Source of the DNA: Novosphingobium resinovorum
GTDB taxonomy: Bacteria > Pseudomonadota > Alphaproteobacteria > Sphingomonadales > Sphingomonadaceae
Length of the DNA stretch: 64,000 bases
Assembly: GCF_001742225.1 (NCBI RefSeq)
Contig: NZ_CP017075.1
Location: 248,001-312,000 of the forward strand
Direction: 5' to 3'
A program made the position numbers and the translations under genes. The notes beneath the pieces were generated by a model. It worked only from the letters and a program-made list of their open reading frames with translations. It had not been told where the DNA came from and ran no database searches. Shown here piece by piece: positions 54,681-63,551 of this stretch (position 1 is its first letter; each line of letters opens with the position of its first letter).

Positions 54681-55228
54681 GCGATTTACCCGCAAAAGCG
54701 CCTCGTTGGGCGATCTGGCTGCCGCTGGCGCTGTTCCTCGGCTTCGTGGCGCTGGTGATCGTCGGGCTCTATCGCCCGGCGGACCGCAATGTCGCCTCCG
54801 CGCTCGTCGGTAAGTCGATGCCGCAGTTCGATCTGCCTGCCGCCTTGCCGGGACGGCCCGGCCTTGACAGCAAGGTGCTTGCCAACGGCAAGCCGCACCT
54901 CGTCAACGTGTTCGCCAGCTGGTGCATTCCCTGCCGCGTCGAGGCGCCGCAACTCGGAGCGCTGGCCAAGGCCGGGGTGCCGATCGAAGGCATCTCGGTG
55001 CGCGACACGACCGAGAACCTGCAGGGCTTCCTTCAAACGAACGGCGACCCGTTCCAGCGCATCGGCGCGGACGATGACGGGAAAGTGCAACTGGCGCTCG
55101 GCTCGTCCGGCGTTCCGGAGACTTACGTGGTCGATGGCAAGGGCACGATTGTCTACCAGCACATCGGCGAAATCCGGCCCGAGCACCTCGGGCTGCTGCT
55201 TGAGAAGCTGAAGGAGGCGGGCCAGTGA
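54677..55228 (+). CDS. ccmG: Thiol-disulphide interchange protein DsbE/CcmG
   Basis: A 183-residue thioredoxin-fold protein. One N-terminal membrane anchor (about 11-32) precedes the WCIPC active site (Cys83, Cys86) in NVFASWCIPCRVEAP, and cis-Pro in SGVPETYVV. It keeps apocytochrome cysteines reduced. Confidence 0.95.
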   Translation: MSDLPAKAPRWAIWLPLALFLGFVALVIVGLYRPADRNVASALVGKSMPQFDLPAALPGRPGLDSKVLANGKPHLVNVFASWCIPCRVEAPQLGALAKAGVPIEGISVRDTTENLQGFLQTNGDPFQRIGADDDGKVQLALGSSGVPETYVVDGKGTIVYQHIGEIRPEHLGLLLEKLKEAGQ

Positions 55229-55638
55229 AGCGCCTGATCGCTCTCGTTGCGCTGGCTCTCGCGGCTCCCGTGTTCGCACAGGAGGAGCAGTCCACTGCGC
55301 CTTACGCCTATCGTCAGCTCGATGATCCGGCGCAGGAAACCAAGGCGCAGGATCTCATGGAAACCCTGCGCTGCCTTCAGTGCCAGGGCCAGTCGATTGC
55401 GGATTCGGACGCGCCGATCGCGGGTTCGATGCGCTCGCTGGTGCGCGAGCGGATCAAGGCGGGCGAGACTCCCGAACAGATCCGCGCCTGGCTGATCGAG
55501 CGCTACGGCGACTACGTCAGCTATGCACCTCAGCTCACCGGCCTGACCTGGCCGCTGTTCGCGGTGCCGGGCGTGCTGCTCCTCATCGCCTTCCTGCTGC
55601 TACGGCGCCGCTTTTCCGCAAAAGGAGCAGGGCAGTGA
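55225..55638 (+). CDS. ccmH: Cytochrome c biogenesis protein CcmH (CcmL-type)
   Basis: A 137-residue protein with a GTG start overlapping ccmG. Signal peptide ends near PVFAQ, then LRCLQCQ (Cys50, Cys53) is the redox pair that reduces apocytochrome CXXCH, and one C-terminal membrane anchor ends at RRRF. It is the N-terminal half of E. coli CcmH; the TPR half is the next gene. Confidence 0.95.
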   Translation: MKRLIALVALALAAPVFAQEEQSTAPYAYRQLDDPAQETKAQDLMETLRCLQCQGQSIADSDAPIAGSMRSLVRERIKAGETPEQIRAWLIERYGDYVSYAPQLTGLTWPLFAVPGVLLLIAFLLLRRRFSAKGAGQ

Positions 55639-56315
55639 CCTGGGTTTTCGTGATCGGCCTAGCCGCCCTCGTGCTGGCGGTGTTGCTTTTCGTATTCAAA
55701 GTGCCGCGCGGATGCCGCGAGGCGGTGGCTTCGGCGCTGCTGCTCGGCATCGCGGGATACGTGACGCAGGGCTCGCCGAGCTTGGCAGGAGCGCCGAAGG
55801 ATTCGGCCGAGTCCGTGTCCGCCGACCCCGCCGCGCTTGTCGAAGGCCGCGCCAAGGTCACCAATAGCGGCATCCCGACCAACAACCGCTGGGTGGTGAT
55901 CGCCGATGGCCTCGCTCGCAACGGTCAGTATGCCGATGCCGCCGAAGTCCTTCGCGGGGCGATCGAGGATGACCCCAAGAACGCCGACGCCTGGCTGGCG
56001 CTGGCCAATTCGCTGGTCGCCCACGCAGACAACATGCTGACGCCGCCCGCGCTCTACGCCTACCAGCGTGCGATCGACGCGGAGCCGGATGCGCCGGGCG
56101 CACGATTCTTCCTCGGCCTCGCCTATGCGCGCGAGGGGAAACTCGCCGAGGCGCGTGCCTTGTGGGTGGATGTTGTGAAGACCGCACCCGAGGATGCGCC
56201 ATGGCGCCTGCCGCTCGCCCAGCAACTGATGCGCCTCGACGCCGCGATCGTGGCGCAAAACGGTCAGGCCCCGACCGAATCGGCGCCCGTTCAGCCCGGC
56301 CCGGCCAATCCCTGA
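55635..56315 (+). CDS. TPR-containing cytochrome c biogenesis protein (CcmI-like)
   Basis: A 226-residue protein with a GTG start. Two N-terminal membrane segments (about 2-20 and 28-45) are followed by TPR units (AEVLRGAIEDDPKNADAWLA, APGARFFLGLAYAREGKLAE). This is the layout of CcmI/CcmH C-terminal half, which holds apocytochrome for CcmF-CcmH. Last gene of the run. Confidence 0.88.
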   Translation: MTWVFVIGLAALVLAVLLFVFKVPRGCREAVASALLLGIAGYVTQGSPSLAGAPKDSAESVSADPAALVEGRAKVTNSGIPTNNRWVVIADGLARNGQYADAAEVLRGAIEDDPKNADAWLALANSLVAHADNMLTPPALYAYQRAIDAEPDAPGARFFLGLAYAREGKLAEARALWVDVVKTAPEDAPWRLPLAQQLMRLDAAIVAQNGQAPTESAPVQPGPANP

Positions 56316-56439
56316 ACGGAACATTGCCGCCGGGCGCGGGGATTGTAAGTATCGTTGCTTGGCCCCATTCATGCTGCTAACGGCGCAAGCCTGCCGCAGC
56401 CGCTCTAGCGTGTCTGCGAGTCCATTACAGGACGCATGA

Positions 56440-58392
56440 ATGAGTGATTCTCTAGCAGACACACCTTACGTTCCTTCGACGGCGGGTGAGTCTCACAGTT
56501 CGGGCGGCCATCACGGCCAGGGCTCGGGCAATATCACCAAGCTCGCGCTTGGCGCGGTCGGCGTCGTCTTCGGCGACATCGGCACCAGCCCCCTCTATGC
56601 CTTCCGCGAAACCTTCGTCGGCCCGCATCCGTTGGCGATCGACGAACTGCACGTACTCGGCGTCGTCAGCCTGATCTTCTGGTCGATGACGCTGGTGGTG
56701 TCGGTGCAGTACGTCGGCGTACTGATGCGCGCGGACAACAAGGGGCAGGGCGGCAGCCTCGCGCTCGTTGCGTTGATCTCGGGCGCGATCCGCAAGTCCG
56801 GCTACGGGCCGCTGGTGGTACTGCTCGGCGTCTTCGCGACCTCGCTGTTCTACGGCGATTCGATGATTACCCCGGCGGTTTCGGTGCTCTCGGCGGTCGA
56901 GGGCCTCACCGTCGTCCAGTCGGACCTCGCGCCCTTCGTGCTGCCGATCGCGCTGGTGCTGCTGATCGCGCTGTTCGTCATCCAGAAGAGCGGCACCGCC
57001 AAGATCGGCGCGCTGTTCGCGCCGGTCATGGTGACCTACTTCACCGTGCTCGCGGTGCTGGGCATCTACCATCTGGTTCAGATGCCCGAGGTGCTGGTGG
57101 CGCTGAACCCGTGGTACGCGATCCAGTTCTTCCTGACCGACAAGATCCTCGGCTTCCTCGCGCTTGGCTCGGTCGTGCTGGCGGTGACGGGGGCGGAGGC
57201 GCTTTATGCCGACATGGGGCACTTCGGGCGCGGCCCGCTGCGGCTGTCGTGGTTCGCCTTCGTGATGCCCTGCCTGCTCATCAACTACTTCGGTCAGGCG
57301 GCGATGATCCTCGGTCTCGACGACGCGCAGGCGGCCGTCGCGATGGAGAACCCGTTCTTCAACCTCGCCCCCGAATCGCTGCGCCTGCCGCTGGTGATCC
57401 TGGCGACCTGCGCCACCTTCATCGCCAGCCAGGCGGTGATCTCGGGCGCGTTCTCGATCACCCATCAGGCGATGCAACTGGGCTTCATCCCGCGGCTCTC
57501 GACCCGCCACACCAGCGAGCACGAGGCGGGGCAGATCTACATCCCCTTCGTCAACTGGGCGCTGATGACCGGCGTGATCGTGCTGGTCCTGGTGTTCCAG
57601 AACTCGTCGAACCTCGCCTCGGCCTACGGCATTGCGGTGACCGGCGCGATGCTGATCGACACCTGCCTGATGGCGGTGATGCTGCTGGTCGTGTGGAAGT
57701 GGCACAAGGCGCTGGCGATCCCGGTGATCGTCACCTTCTTCGTGGTCGATGGCGCCTACTTCGCCGCCAACGCCACCAAGATCCCCGACGGCGGCTGGTT
57801 TCCGCTGATGATCGGCGGCATCGCCTTCACCCTGCTGACGACGTGGAACAAGGGCCGCCGCCTGATGCGCGACCGCATGACCGAGGCCGCGCTGCCGCTC
57901 AACGTCTTCGCCAAGAGCGCCCACGGCAGCGCCGCGCGGGTGCCGGGCACGGCGATCTTCATGGCCTCCAGCAACATGGGCGTGCCCTCGGCGCTGCTGC
58001 ACAACATCAAGCACAACAAGGTATTGCATGAGCGCGTCGTGGTGCTGACGGTGGAAGTGCAGGACGGCCCCTACGTGGAGCCGCAGGACCGCTTCACCGT
58101 CGTCGATCTGGGGCAGGGCTTCTACCGATTGACGCTGCGCTACGGCTTCATGGAGGAGACCGATATTCCCGCTGCGCTCGCCCATGCGCCGTTCTGTGGG
58201 GGGCCGTTCGAGATGATGAAGACCAGCTTCTTCCTCTCACGCCAGACGCTGGTGCCCTCGGAAAAGCCCGGCATGGCGATCTGGCGCGAAAAGCTGTTCG
58301 CGTGGATGATGCGCAATGCGGCGAGCGCGATGGAGTTCTTCCGCTTGCCCACGAACCGCGTGGTCGAACTGGGCAGCCAGCTGGAAATCTGA
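56440..58392 (+). CDS. kup: Potassium transport protein Kup
   Basis: A 650-residue K+/H+ symporter. After a short hydrophilic start, [20 protein letters not shown] is the Kup signature, and 12 hydrophobic segments run to about 460. A cytoplasmic C-terminal domain (about 470-650) follows. Length is normal. It stands alone, 124 bp from ccmI. Confidence 0.96.
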   Translation: MSDSLADTPYVPSTAGESHSSGGHHGQGSGNITKLALGAVGVVFGDIGTSPLYAFRETFVGPHPLAIDELHVLGVVSLIFWSMTLVVSVQYVGVLMRADNKGQGGSLALVALISGAIRKSGYGPLVVLLGVFATSLFYGDSMITPAVSVLSAVEGLTVVQSDLAPFVLPIALVLLIALFVIQKSGTAKIGALFAPVMVTYFTVLAVLGIYHLVQMPEVLVALNPWYAIQFFLTDKILGFLALGSVVLAVTGAEALYADMGHFGRGPLRLSWFAFVMPCLLINYFGQAAMILGLDDAQAAVAMENPFFNLAPESLRLPLVILATCATFIASQAVISGAFSITHQAMQLGFIPRLSTRHTSEHEAGQIYIPFVNWALMTGVIVLVLVFQNSSNLASAYGIAVTGAMLIDTCLMAVMLLVVWKWHKALAIPVIVTFFVVDGAYFAANATKIPDGGWFPLMIGGIAFTLLTTWNKGRRLMRDRMTEAALPLNVFAKSAHGSAARVPGTAIFMASSNMGVPSALLHNIKHNKVLHERVVVLTVEVQDGPYVEPQDRFTVVDLGQGFYRLTLRYGFMEETDIPAALAHAPFCGGPFEMMKTSFFLSRQTLVPSEKPGMAIWREKLFAWMMRNAASAMEFFRLPTNRVVELGSQLEI

Positions 58393-58497
58393 ACTGCATC
58401 GATTTCGGCGCTCAACCTGTGCGGATATGGCGCCGATACGTCCTTGTTCTGTCTTCCCAGCATGTTAGCCTGACGATCTCGAGTGAGGAGATCAGGC

Positions 58498-59598
58498 ATG
58501 GTGGCAGCTGCTCTGGCGTTTCTGGTTCTGGCCGCTGCGCCGCCCGTGCCGCATTCTCCGGTTTCAACGGGCCCGGCGGAGCGGGGGCTCGCCACCTGGA
58601 TGCCGGGCGAAGTCCGGTGCGATGGCGGCGCTGCAGTGGGCAAGCCGATCCGCCGTCCGCTGGGCACGATTGGCTGGCGCGGTTCGAACAGCCGTCAATC
58701 GGTGACGCTGCGCTTCGATATCGACGGCAGTGGGCGGCCCATCTCGATCACGCGAGAGGATCTGCGCTACGTCCCCAATGACGACATTGCGCCGTCGCTG
58801 GCGGCCAGCCGCTTTCCGGCCAAGGCGCGCTCGGCCTGCTCGGTGACGTACACGGCGCAGATCGAACCGTTCGCCGCGGCTCCGGTCGCTGACCTTGTTT
58901 CCTACAGCGTGACCCCGTTGAGCGGACGCCTGCCGCAGCAGGGGTGGGACCGTATTCAAGAGGCTGGCAACTGCGGGCAGGCGCCGCGTCCGCAGCCGCT
59001 TATGCGCGCCTACCCGGACTTCGACAAACTGCCCGCGACTCCCGGCGTCAGGGACTGGTCGATGATCGCTTACGATACCGACGCATCGGGCAAGCCGTTG
59101 AACGTGCGGGTGCAGACCGGGACCGGCAACAAGGCGCTGGATCAGGCAAGCGTGAAGGCGGTTCAGGAATCGCGCTTTACCGGCGGCGCACGAACGGGCT
59201 GTTCCTATCCTTACTGGCGGGCGCCCGAGGTGATGGCTGCACCGCCGATGCCTGATAAAAATGCGTTCAAGTCGGGCGAAACCTGTTCCACCGGGCGGGA
59301 GTGGACCACTGCCCCGGTGCTGCGTTTCCCGGCCGCCTACAACCGTCGCCGGATCGAGGGCTGGGCCGTGGTGCGCTACGATGTGGCGCCGTGGGGCGCG
59401 GTCGGCAATGCGTCCGTGCTTGCCGCCGAACCGAGTGATGACTTCGGACGACAGGCGGTGCAAATGATCCAGTCCGCCAAGGCGGCGGCTTCACAGGAGG
59501 GCAGCAACGGCTGTGTCGATCGTGTCCGCTTCGTGATCAAGCCTGACGTGGCAGGGGCTGACACTGACAATGCGCAGCCGATCGTGACCGGCGACTGA
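58498..59598 (+). CDS. Exported protein with three TonB C-terminal-like modules
   Basis: A 366-residue protein. An N-terminal signal (MVAAALAFLVLAAAPPVPHS) leads to three repeats of the TonB-C type: SVTLRFDIDGSGRPISI, then SMIAYDTDASGKPLNVRV with ALDQASVKAVQESRF, then AVVRYDVAPWGAVGNASVL with FGRQAVQMIQSAK. Each is preceded by a GW/DW and has cysteines that could pair. There is no TonB membrane anchor plus Pro-rich arm, so classic TonB energy transfer is unlikely. AGGAG precedes the start. Confidence 0.72.
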   Translation: MVAAALAFLVLAAAPPVPHSPVSTGPAERGLATWMPGEVRCDGGAAVGKPIRRPLGTIGWRGSNSRQSVTLRFDIDGSGRPISITREDLRYVPNDDIAPSLAASRFPAKARSACSVTYTAQIEPFAAAPVADLVSYSVTPLSGRLPQQGWDRIQEAGNCGQAPRPQPLMRAYPDFDKLPATPGVRDWSMIAYDTDASGKPLNVRVQTGTGNKALDQASVKAVQESRFTGGARTGCSYPYWRAPEVMAAPPMPDKNAFKSGETCSTGREWTTAPVLRFPAAYNRRRIEGWAVVRYDVAPWGAVGNASVLAAEPSDDFGRQAVQMIQSAKAAASQEGSNGCVDRVRFVIKPDVAGADTDNAQPIVTGD

Positions 59599-59611
59599 CA
59601 GAGGCAGCACT

Positions 59612-60277
59612 CTAGCGGCAGAAATCCGCGCCGTCGGCCTCAAGATGGAAGTGGTTCTCGTGCGCGGCGTTGTACTGCGGTCCCAGCGTCGTGCCGAAGC
59701 GCTTGCAGGCGCTGTCGTGGACCACGCGCAGGAAGCGGCGCTCGGCCGGGGTGCCGCCGTTCCAGTCTTGCAACACGGTGATGCGTCGCCCGTCGCCGAG
59801 GACGAAGCCGGAGACGTCGATGGCATTGGCGCTGGCATGGCCGGACCGGCGCGCGGTGCCCGCAACGTTGCGGCATGAATAGCTGCCGAACGTCTCTATT
59901 TTCACCAGACGGCTGCCGAGGATCTGCTGTGCCGCGCGGTCAACGCCGTAGCGTGCCCAGCCCGCGAAGGCTGTCGAGGTTGCGCAGGTCACGGGGCCGA
60001 GCCCGGATACGGTCACAGTGGCGTCGTCGGTGTTCAGCGCAGCCAGCTTCACCGTTCCCACCGTGGAGCAGGCGTTGCCGTACCAGCGATCCTCGACCGG
60101 GGTGAATACGGCCTGCTGTGCGCTCAGCGTAGAGAGGCACTGCCGCAGTTCGGGGCGCGGCGGCGAGGGTCGGGGGCGACTCGCCGTGTGATTCGGCCGT
60201 CGGTTCGAAGGCGCCGGACGGTCGATGCACCCGCTGAGCACGGCGAGCAGGGGGAGGGTGAACAAAATTCTGCGCAT
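59612..60277 (-). CDS. Extensin-like (PF06904) lipoprotein
   Basis: A 221-residue protein. Lipobox LSGC (Cys17), then a Pro/Arg-rich linker. The domain has GHASANAIDVSGF and the closing HENHFHLEADG, the His/Asp zinc-site pattern of the extensin-like C-terminal domain, related to M15 DD-peptidases. A peptidoglycan role is inferred. Convergent with the TonB-C protein, 13 bp apart. Confidence 0.88.
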   Translation of the reverse strand: MRRILFTLPLLAVLSGCIDRPAPSNRRPNHTASRPRPSPPRPELRQCLSTLSAQQAVFTPVEDRWYGNACSTVGTVKLAALNTDDATVTVSGLGPVTCATSTAFAGWARYGVDRAAQQILGSRLVKIETFGSYSCRNVAGTARRSGHASANAIDVSGFVLGDGRRITVLQDWNGGTPAERRFLRVVHDSACKRFGTTLGPQYNAAHENHFHLEADGADFCR

Positions 60278-60401
60278 GGGTCCAAGCTCTTGGGGGGAGT
60301 GCCTTAACCTGCGCTTATCCGTGCCTTACACGGCGGCAGGGCGCCATATGCATGCGACCGTTTTACACAGTGAACTGACCGCCCTTTGGCCTGCAAGACG
60401 A

Positions 60402-60480
60402 TTGACATCCCCGTGGGTGCCACTAGGAGCGGCTCCGGGCCACGCGGTCCCAACGCCGCGCGTGCTCTCTGTAAGGAGAG
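60402..60480 (+). ncRNA. serC leader RNA motif (candidate) with SD-sequestering hairpin
   Basis: TTGACA at 60402 may be the -35 box. Downstream, CACGCG/CGCGTG (60441-60464) form one hairpin, and CTCTC/GAGAG (60465-60480) form a second that contains the AAGGAG ribosome site of serC, 6 bp before the ATG. A known serC motif occurs at this position in alphaproteobacteria. The match is by position and architecture, not by a covariance search. Confidence 0.5.
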
Positions 60481-60486
60481 TCAGAA

Positions 60487-61632
60487 ATGACTGATTTGAT
60501 TGCCGTTCCCGCGCGTAAACCTGCTCGTCCGCAGTTCTCTTCCGGACCTTGCGCCAAGCCGCCCGGCTATTCCCCCGAAAAGCTCGCCACCGAATCGCTG
60601 GGTCGTTCGCACCGTGCGAAGATCGGCAAGACTCGCCTCGCCTACTGCATCGACCTGATGCGCGAAGTGCTGCAGCTGCCGGATACCCACCGCATCGGCA
60701 TCGTCCCGGGTTCCGACACCGGCGCCTTCGAGATGGCCATGTGGACCATGCTCGGCCAGCGCGCCGTGACCACGGTTGCCTGGGAAAGCTTCGGCGAAGG
60801 CTGGGTGGCGGACGCTGCCAAGCAGCTCAAGCTCGATCCCACCGTGATCCGCGCCGACTACGGCCAGCTGCCTGACCTCACCCAGATCGATTTCAGCACC
60901 GACGTGCTGTTCACCTGGAACGGCACCACCTCGGGCGTGCGCGTTCCGAACGCCGACTTCATCCCCGACGACCGCGAGGGCCTGACTTTCGCCGACTCGA
61001 CCTCGGCGGTGTTTGCCTACGACATCGACTGGTCGAAGATCGACGTCGCCACCTTCTCCTGGCAGAAGGTTCTGGGCGGCGAGGGCGGTCACGGCGTCCT
61101 CATCCTCGGCCCCCGCGCGGTCGAGCGTCTGGAAACCTACACCCCGGCATGGCCGCTCCCCAAGGTGTTCCGCCTCGTTTCCAAGGGCAAGCTCGCAGAG
61201 GGCGTGTTCAAGGGCGAGACGATCAACACCCCCTCGATGCTCGCCGTCGAGGACGCGATCTTCGCGCTGGAATGGTCGAAGTCGCTGGGCGGTCTGGAAG
61301 GTCTGAAGGCCCGTTCGGACGCCAACGCCGCTGCCCTTGGCAAGATCGTCGCCGAGCGTGACTGGCTGGACCACCTTGCGGTGGACGAGGCGACCCGTTC
61401 GAAGACCTCGGTGTGCCTGACCGTCGAAGGTGCCGACGCCGACTTCATCAAGAAGTTCGCCGCCCTGCTCGAAAAGCAGGACGCCGCCTACGACGTCGCC
61501 GGATACCGCGATGCCCCTGCGGGCCTGCGCATCTGGTGCGGTGCCACGGTCGACACCCAGGACGTCGAGGATCTCGGTCCCTGGCTCGACTGGGCCTACG
61601 CCACCGTCAAGGCCGAACAGGTCGCGGCGTAA
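60487..61632 (+). CDS. serC: Phosphoserine transaminase
   Basis: A 381-residue class V PLP enzyme converting 3-phosphohydroxypyruvate to phosphoserine. FSSGPCAKPP opens the domain, WNGTTSGVRV and the cofactor Lys in FSWQKVLGGEGGHG are visible. The sequence is of the alphaproteobacterial type. It is followed by serA after a family D repeat. Confidence 0.96.
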   Translation: MTDLIAVPARKPARPQFSSGPCAKPPGYSPEKLATESLGRSHRAKIGKTRLAYCIDLMREVLQLPDTHRIGIVPGSDTGAFEMAMWTMLGQRAVTTVAWESFGEGWVADAAKQLKLDPTVIRADYGQLPDLTQIDFSTDVLFTWNGTTSGVRVPNADFIPDDREGLTFADSTSAVFAYDIDWSKIDVATFSWQKVLGGEGGHGVLILGPRAVERLETYTPAWPLPKVFRLVSKGKLAEGVFKGETINTPSMLAVEDAIFALEWSKSLGGLEGLKARSDANAAALGKIVAERDWLDHLAVDEATRSKTSVCLTVEGADADFIKKFAALLEKQDAAYDVAGYRDAPAGLRIWCGATVDTQDVEDLGPWLDWAYATVKAEQVAA

Positions 61633-61641
61633 AAATACCGC

Positions 61642-61732
61642 CGTCATCCCAGCGAAAGCTGGGACCGCTGGCCGCCACGCGCGACATCTCGTGCAAGGCC
61701 GATTGCGGTCCCAGCCTACGCTGGGATGACGG
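61642..61732. repeat. MITE-like repeat, family D copy 2
   Basis: CGTCATCCCAGCGAAAGCTG at one end and CAGCCTACGCTGGGATGACG at the other are imperfect inverted repeats. It lies between serC and serA. Confidence 0.8.
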
Positions 61733-61829
61733 GGATTTTACCGCGTGATCGAGTTTTACTCCGCGATTTTATTCGAGAATTTCACTCCGCCATGGCCTCC
61801 CTTACGGCCAGCGTGAAGGAACACATTCC

Positions 61830-63413
61830 ATGACCAAGCCCAAAGTCCTCATTTCCGACAAGATGGACCCCAACGCCGCCCGCATCTTCGAAGAGATGGG
61901 CTGCGACGTCGACGTCATCACCGGCGAGAATCCGGAACAGCAGATCGCCCGCATCGGTGAATACGATGGCCTCGCCATCCGTTCGTCGACCAAGGTGACC
62001 AAGGAAATGCTGGCCGCCGCCAAGAACCTCAAGGTCATCGGCCGCGCCGGCATCGGCGTCGACAACGTCGATATCCCGGCTGCCTCGGCGCAGGGCGTGG
62101 TGGTGATGAACACCCCGTTCGGCAACTCGATCACCACCGCGGAGCACGCCATCGCGCTGATGTTCGCGCTCGCCCGCCAGCTGCCCGAGGCGAACGCCCA
62201 GACGCAGGCCGGCACCTGGCCGAAGAACGGCTTCATGGGCGTCGAAGTCACTGGCAAGACGCTCGGCCTCATCGGCGCGGGCAACATCGGCTCGATCGTC
62301 GCCAGCCGTGCGCTGGGCCTGCGCATGAAGGTCGTCGCCTTCGACCCGTTCCTGACGCCTGAGCGCGCCGTGGAAATGGGCGTCGAGAAGGCGGACCTCG
62401 AAACGCTGCTGGCCAAGGCGGACTTCATCACGCTGCACACGCCGCTGACCGACCAGACCCGCAACATCCTCTCGGCCGAGAACCTTGCCAAGACCAAGAA
62501 GGGCGTGCGCATCATCAACTGCGCACGCGGCGGTCTGGTGGACGAAGCCGCGCTGAAGGCGGGCCTCGATTCGGGCCACATCGCGGGCGCCGCTCTCGAC
62601 GTGTTCCAGACCGAACCGGCGAAGGATTCGCCGCTGTTCGGCACCCCGAACTTCATCTGCACCCCGCATCTGGGCGCATCGACCACCGAAGCGCAGGTCA
62701 ACGTGGCGCTCCAGGTGGCCGAGCAGATGGCCGACTACCTCGTCAACGGCGGTGTCACCAACGCGCTCAACATGCCCTCGCTGAGCGCCGAGGAAGCCCC
62801 CAAGCTCAAGCCCTACATGAAGCTGGCCGAAGTGCTGGGTTCGATGGTCGGCCAGCTGACCGTGGACTCGGTTCCGCGCATCTCGATCCACGTCGAGGGC
62901 GCCGCCGCCGAACTGAACCAGAAGCCCATCACCGCCGCCGTCCTCGCCGGCTTCCTGCGCGTGCAGTCGGCTACGGTGAACATGGTCAACGCCCCGTTCC
63001 TCGCCAAGGAGCGCGGCCTCGAAGTGCGCGAAGTGAAGACCGAGCGCGAGGGCGACTACCACACTCTGATCCGCGTTTCGGTGAAGACCGAAGCGGGCGA
63101 GCGTTCGGTGGCCGGCACGCTGTTCAACAACGTCGAGCCGCGCCTCGTCGAGATGTTCGGCATCAAGGTCGAGGCCGAGCTGGACGGCTCGATGCTCTAT
63201 ATCGTCAACGAGGACGCGCCGGGCTTCATCGGCCGCATCGGCACGCTGCTGGGTGAGAACGCGATCAACATCGGCACCTTCAACCTCGGTCGCCGCGCGG
63301 CTGGCGGCGAAGCGGTGCTGTTGCTCTCGGTGGACGGCGATCTCTCGGCCGGACTGCTGGAGCAGGCGCGTGCGCTGCCGGGCGTGAAGACCGTCAAGGC
63401 GCTGACGTTCTAA
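61830..63413 (+). CDS. serA: D-3-phosphoglycerate dehydrogenase
   Basis: A 527-residue long-type enzyme, first step of serine synthesis. NAD site GLIGAGNIGS (about 148-157), catalytic Arg in INCARGGLVDE, Glu in VFQTEPAK and His in CTPHLGAST; an intervening ASB domain follows, then the C-terminal ACT domain (MLYIVNEDAPGFIGRIGTLL), which mediates serine inhibition in relatives. The start MTKPKVLISDKMD has AAGGAA upstream. Confidence 0.97.
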   Translation: MTKPKVLISDKMDPNAARIFEEMGCDVDVITGENPEQQIARIGEYDGLAIRSSTKVTKEMLAAAKNLKVIGRAGIGVDNVDIPAASAQGVVVMNTPFGNSITTAEHAIALMFALARQLPEANAQTQAGTWPKNGFMGVEVTGKTLGLIGAGNIGSIVASRALGLRMKVVAFDPFLTPERAVEMGVEKADLETLLAKADFITLHTPLTDQTRNILSAENLAKTKKGVRIINCARGGLVDEAALKAGLDSGHIAGAALDVFQTEPAKDSPLFGTPNFICTPHLGASTTEAQVNVALQVAEQMADYLVNGGVTNALNMPSLSAEEAPKLKPYMKLAEVLGSMVGQLTVDSVPRISIHVEGAAAELNQKPITAAVLAGFLRVQSATVNMVNAPFLAKERGLEVREVKTEREGDYHTLIRVSVKTEAGERSVAGTLFNNVEPRLVEMFGIKVEAELDGSMLYIVNEDAPGFIGRIGTLLGENAINIGTFNLGRRAAGGEAVLLLSVDGDLSAGLLEQARALPGVKTVKALTF

Positions 63414-63439
63414 GCTGACGCTTTAACAAGCTCCCAACG

Positions 63440-63476
63440 AAAAGGGGTCGGTGCCTTGCGGCATCGGCCCCTTTCT
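63440..63476 (+). terminator. Terminator after serA
   Basis: AAAAGGGGTCGGTGCC and GGCATCGGCCCCTTT form a long stem (one wobble) with a TTGC loop, then TCTCGTT. Confidence 0.85.
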
Positions 63477-63514
63477 CGTTCGGGAGGCGTCGTTCGTCTC
63501 GCACTTCTCGATAT

Positions 63515-63531
63515 TGTTGACTAAGTCAACA
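63515..63531. promoter_or_regulatory. Operator-like palindrome before the MarR gene
   Basis: TGTTGACT, A, AGTCAACA: exact 8-base arms around one base, 20 bp before the regulator start, next to CATAAT that could be a -10 box. MarR proteins commonly autoregulate at such TTGAC/GTCAA sites. Confidence 0.6.
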
Positions 63532-63551
63532 TAATCGATCAAGGCTGGCGC

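Noticed and set aside
52725..54695. 656-residue open frame antisense to ccmF
   Set aside because: Arg/Gln/His-rich with no motifs, lying exactly opposite a clear ccmF.
56452..58185. 577-residue open frame antisense to kup
   Set aside because: Composition is His/Arg/Gln-rich and domain-free; kup is unambiguous on the other strand.
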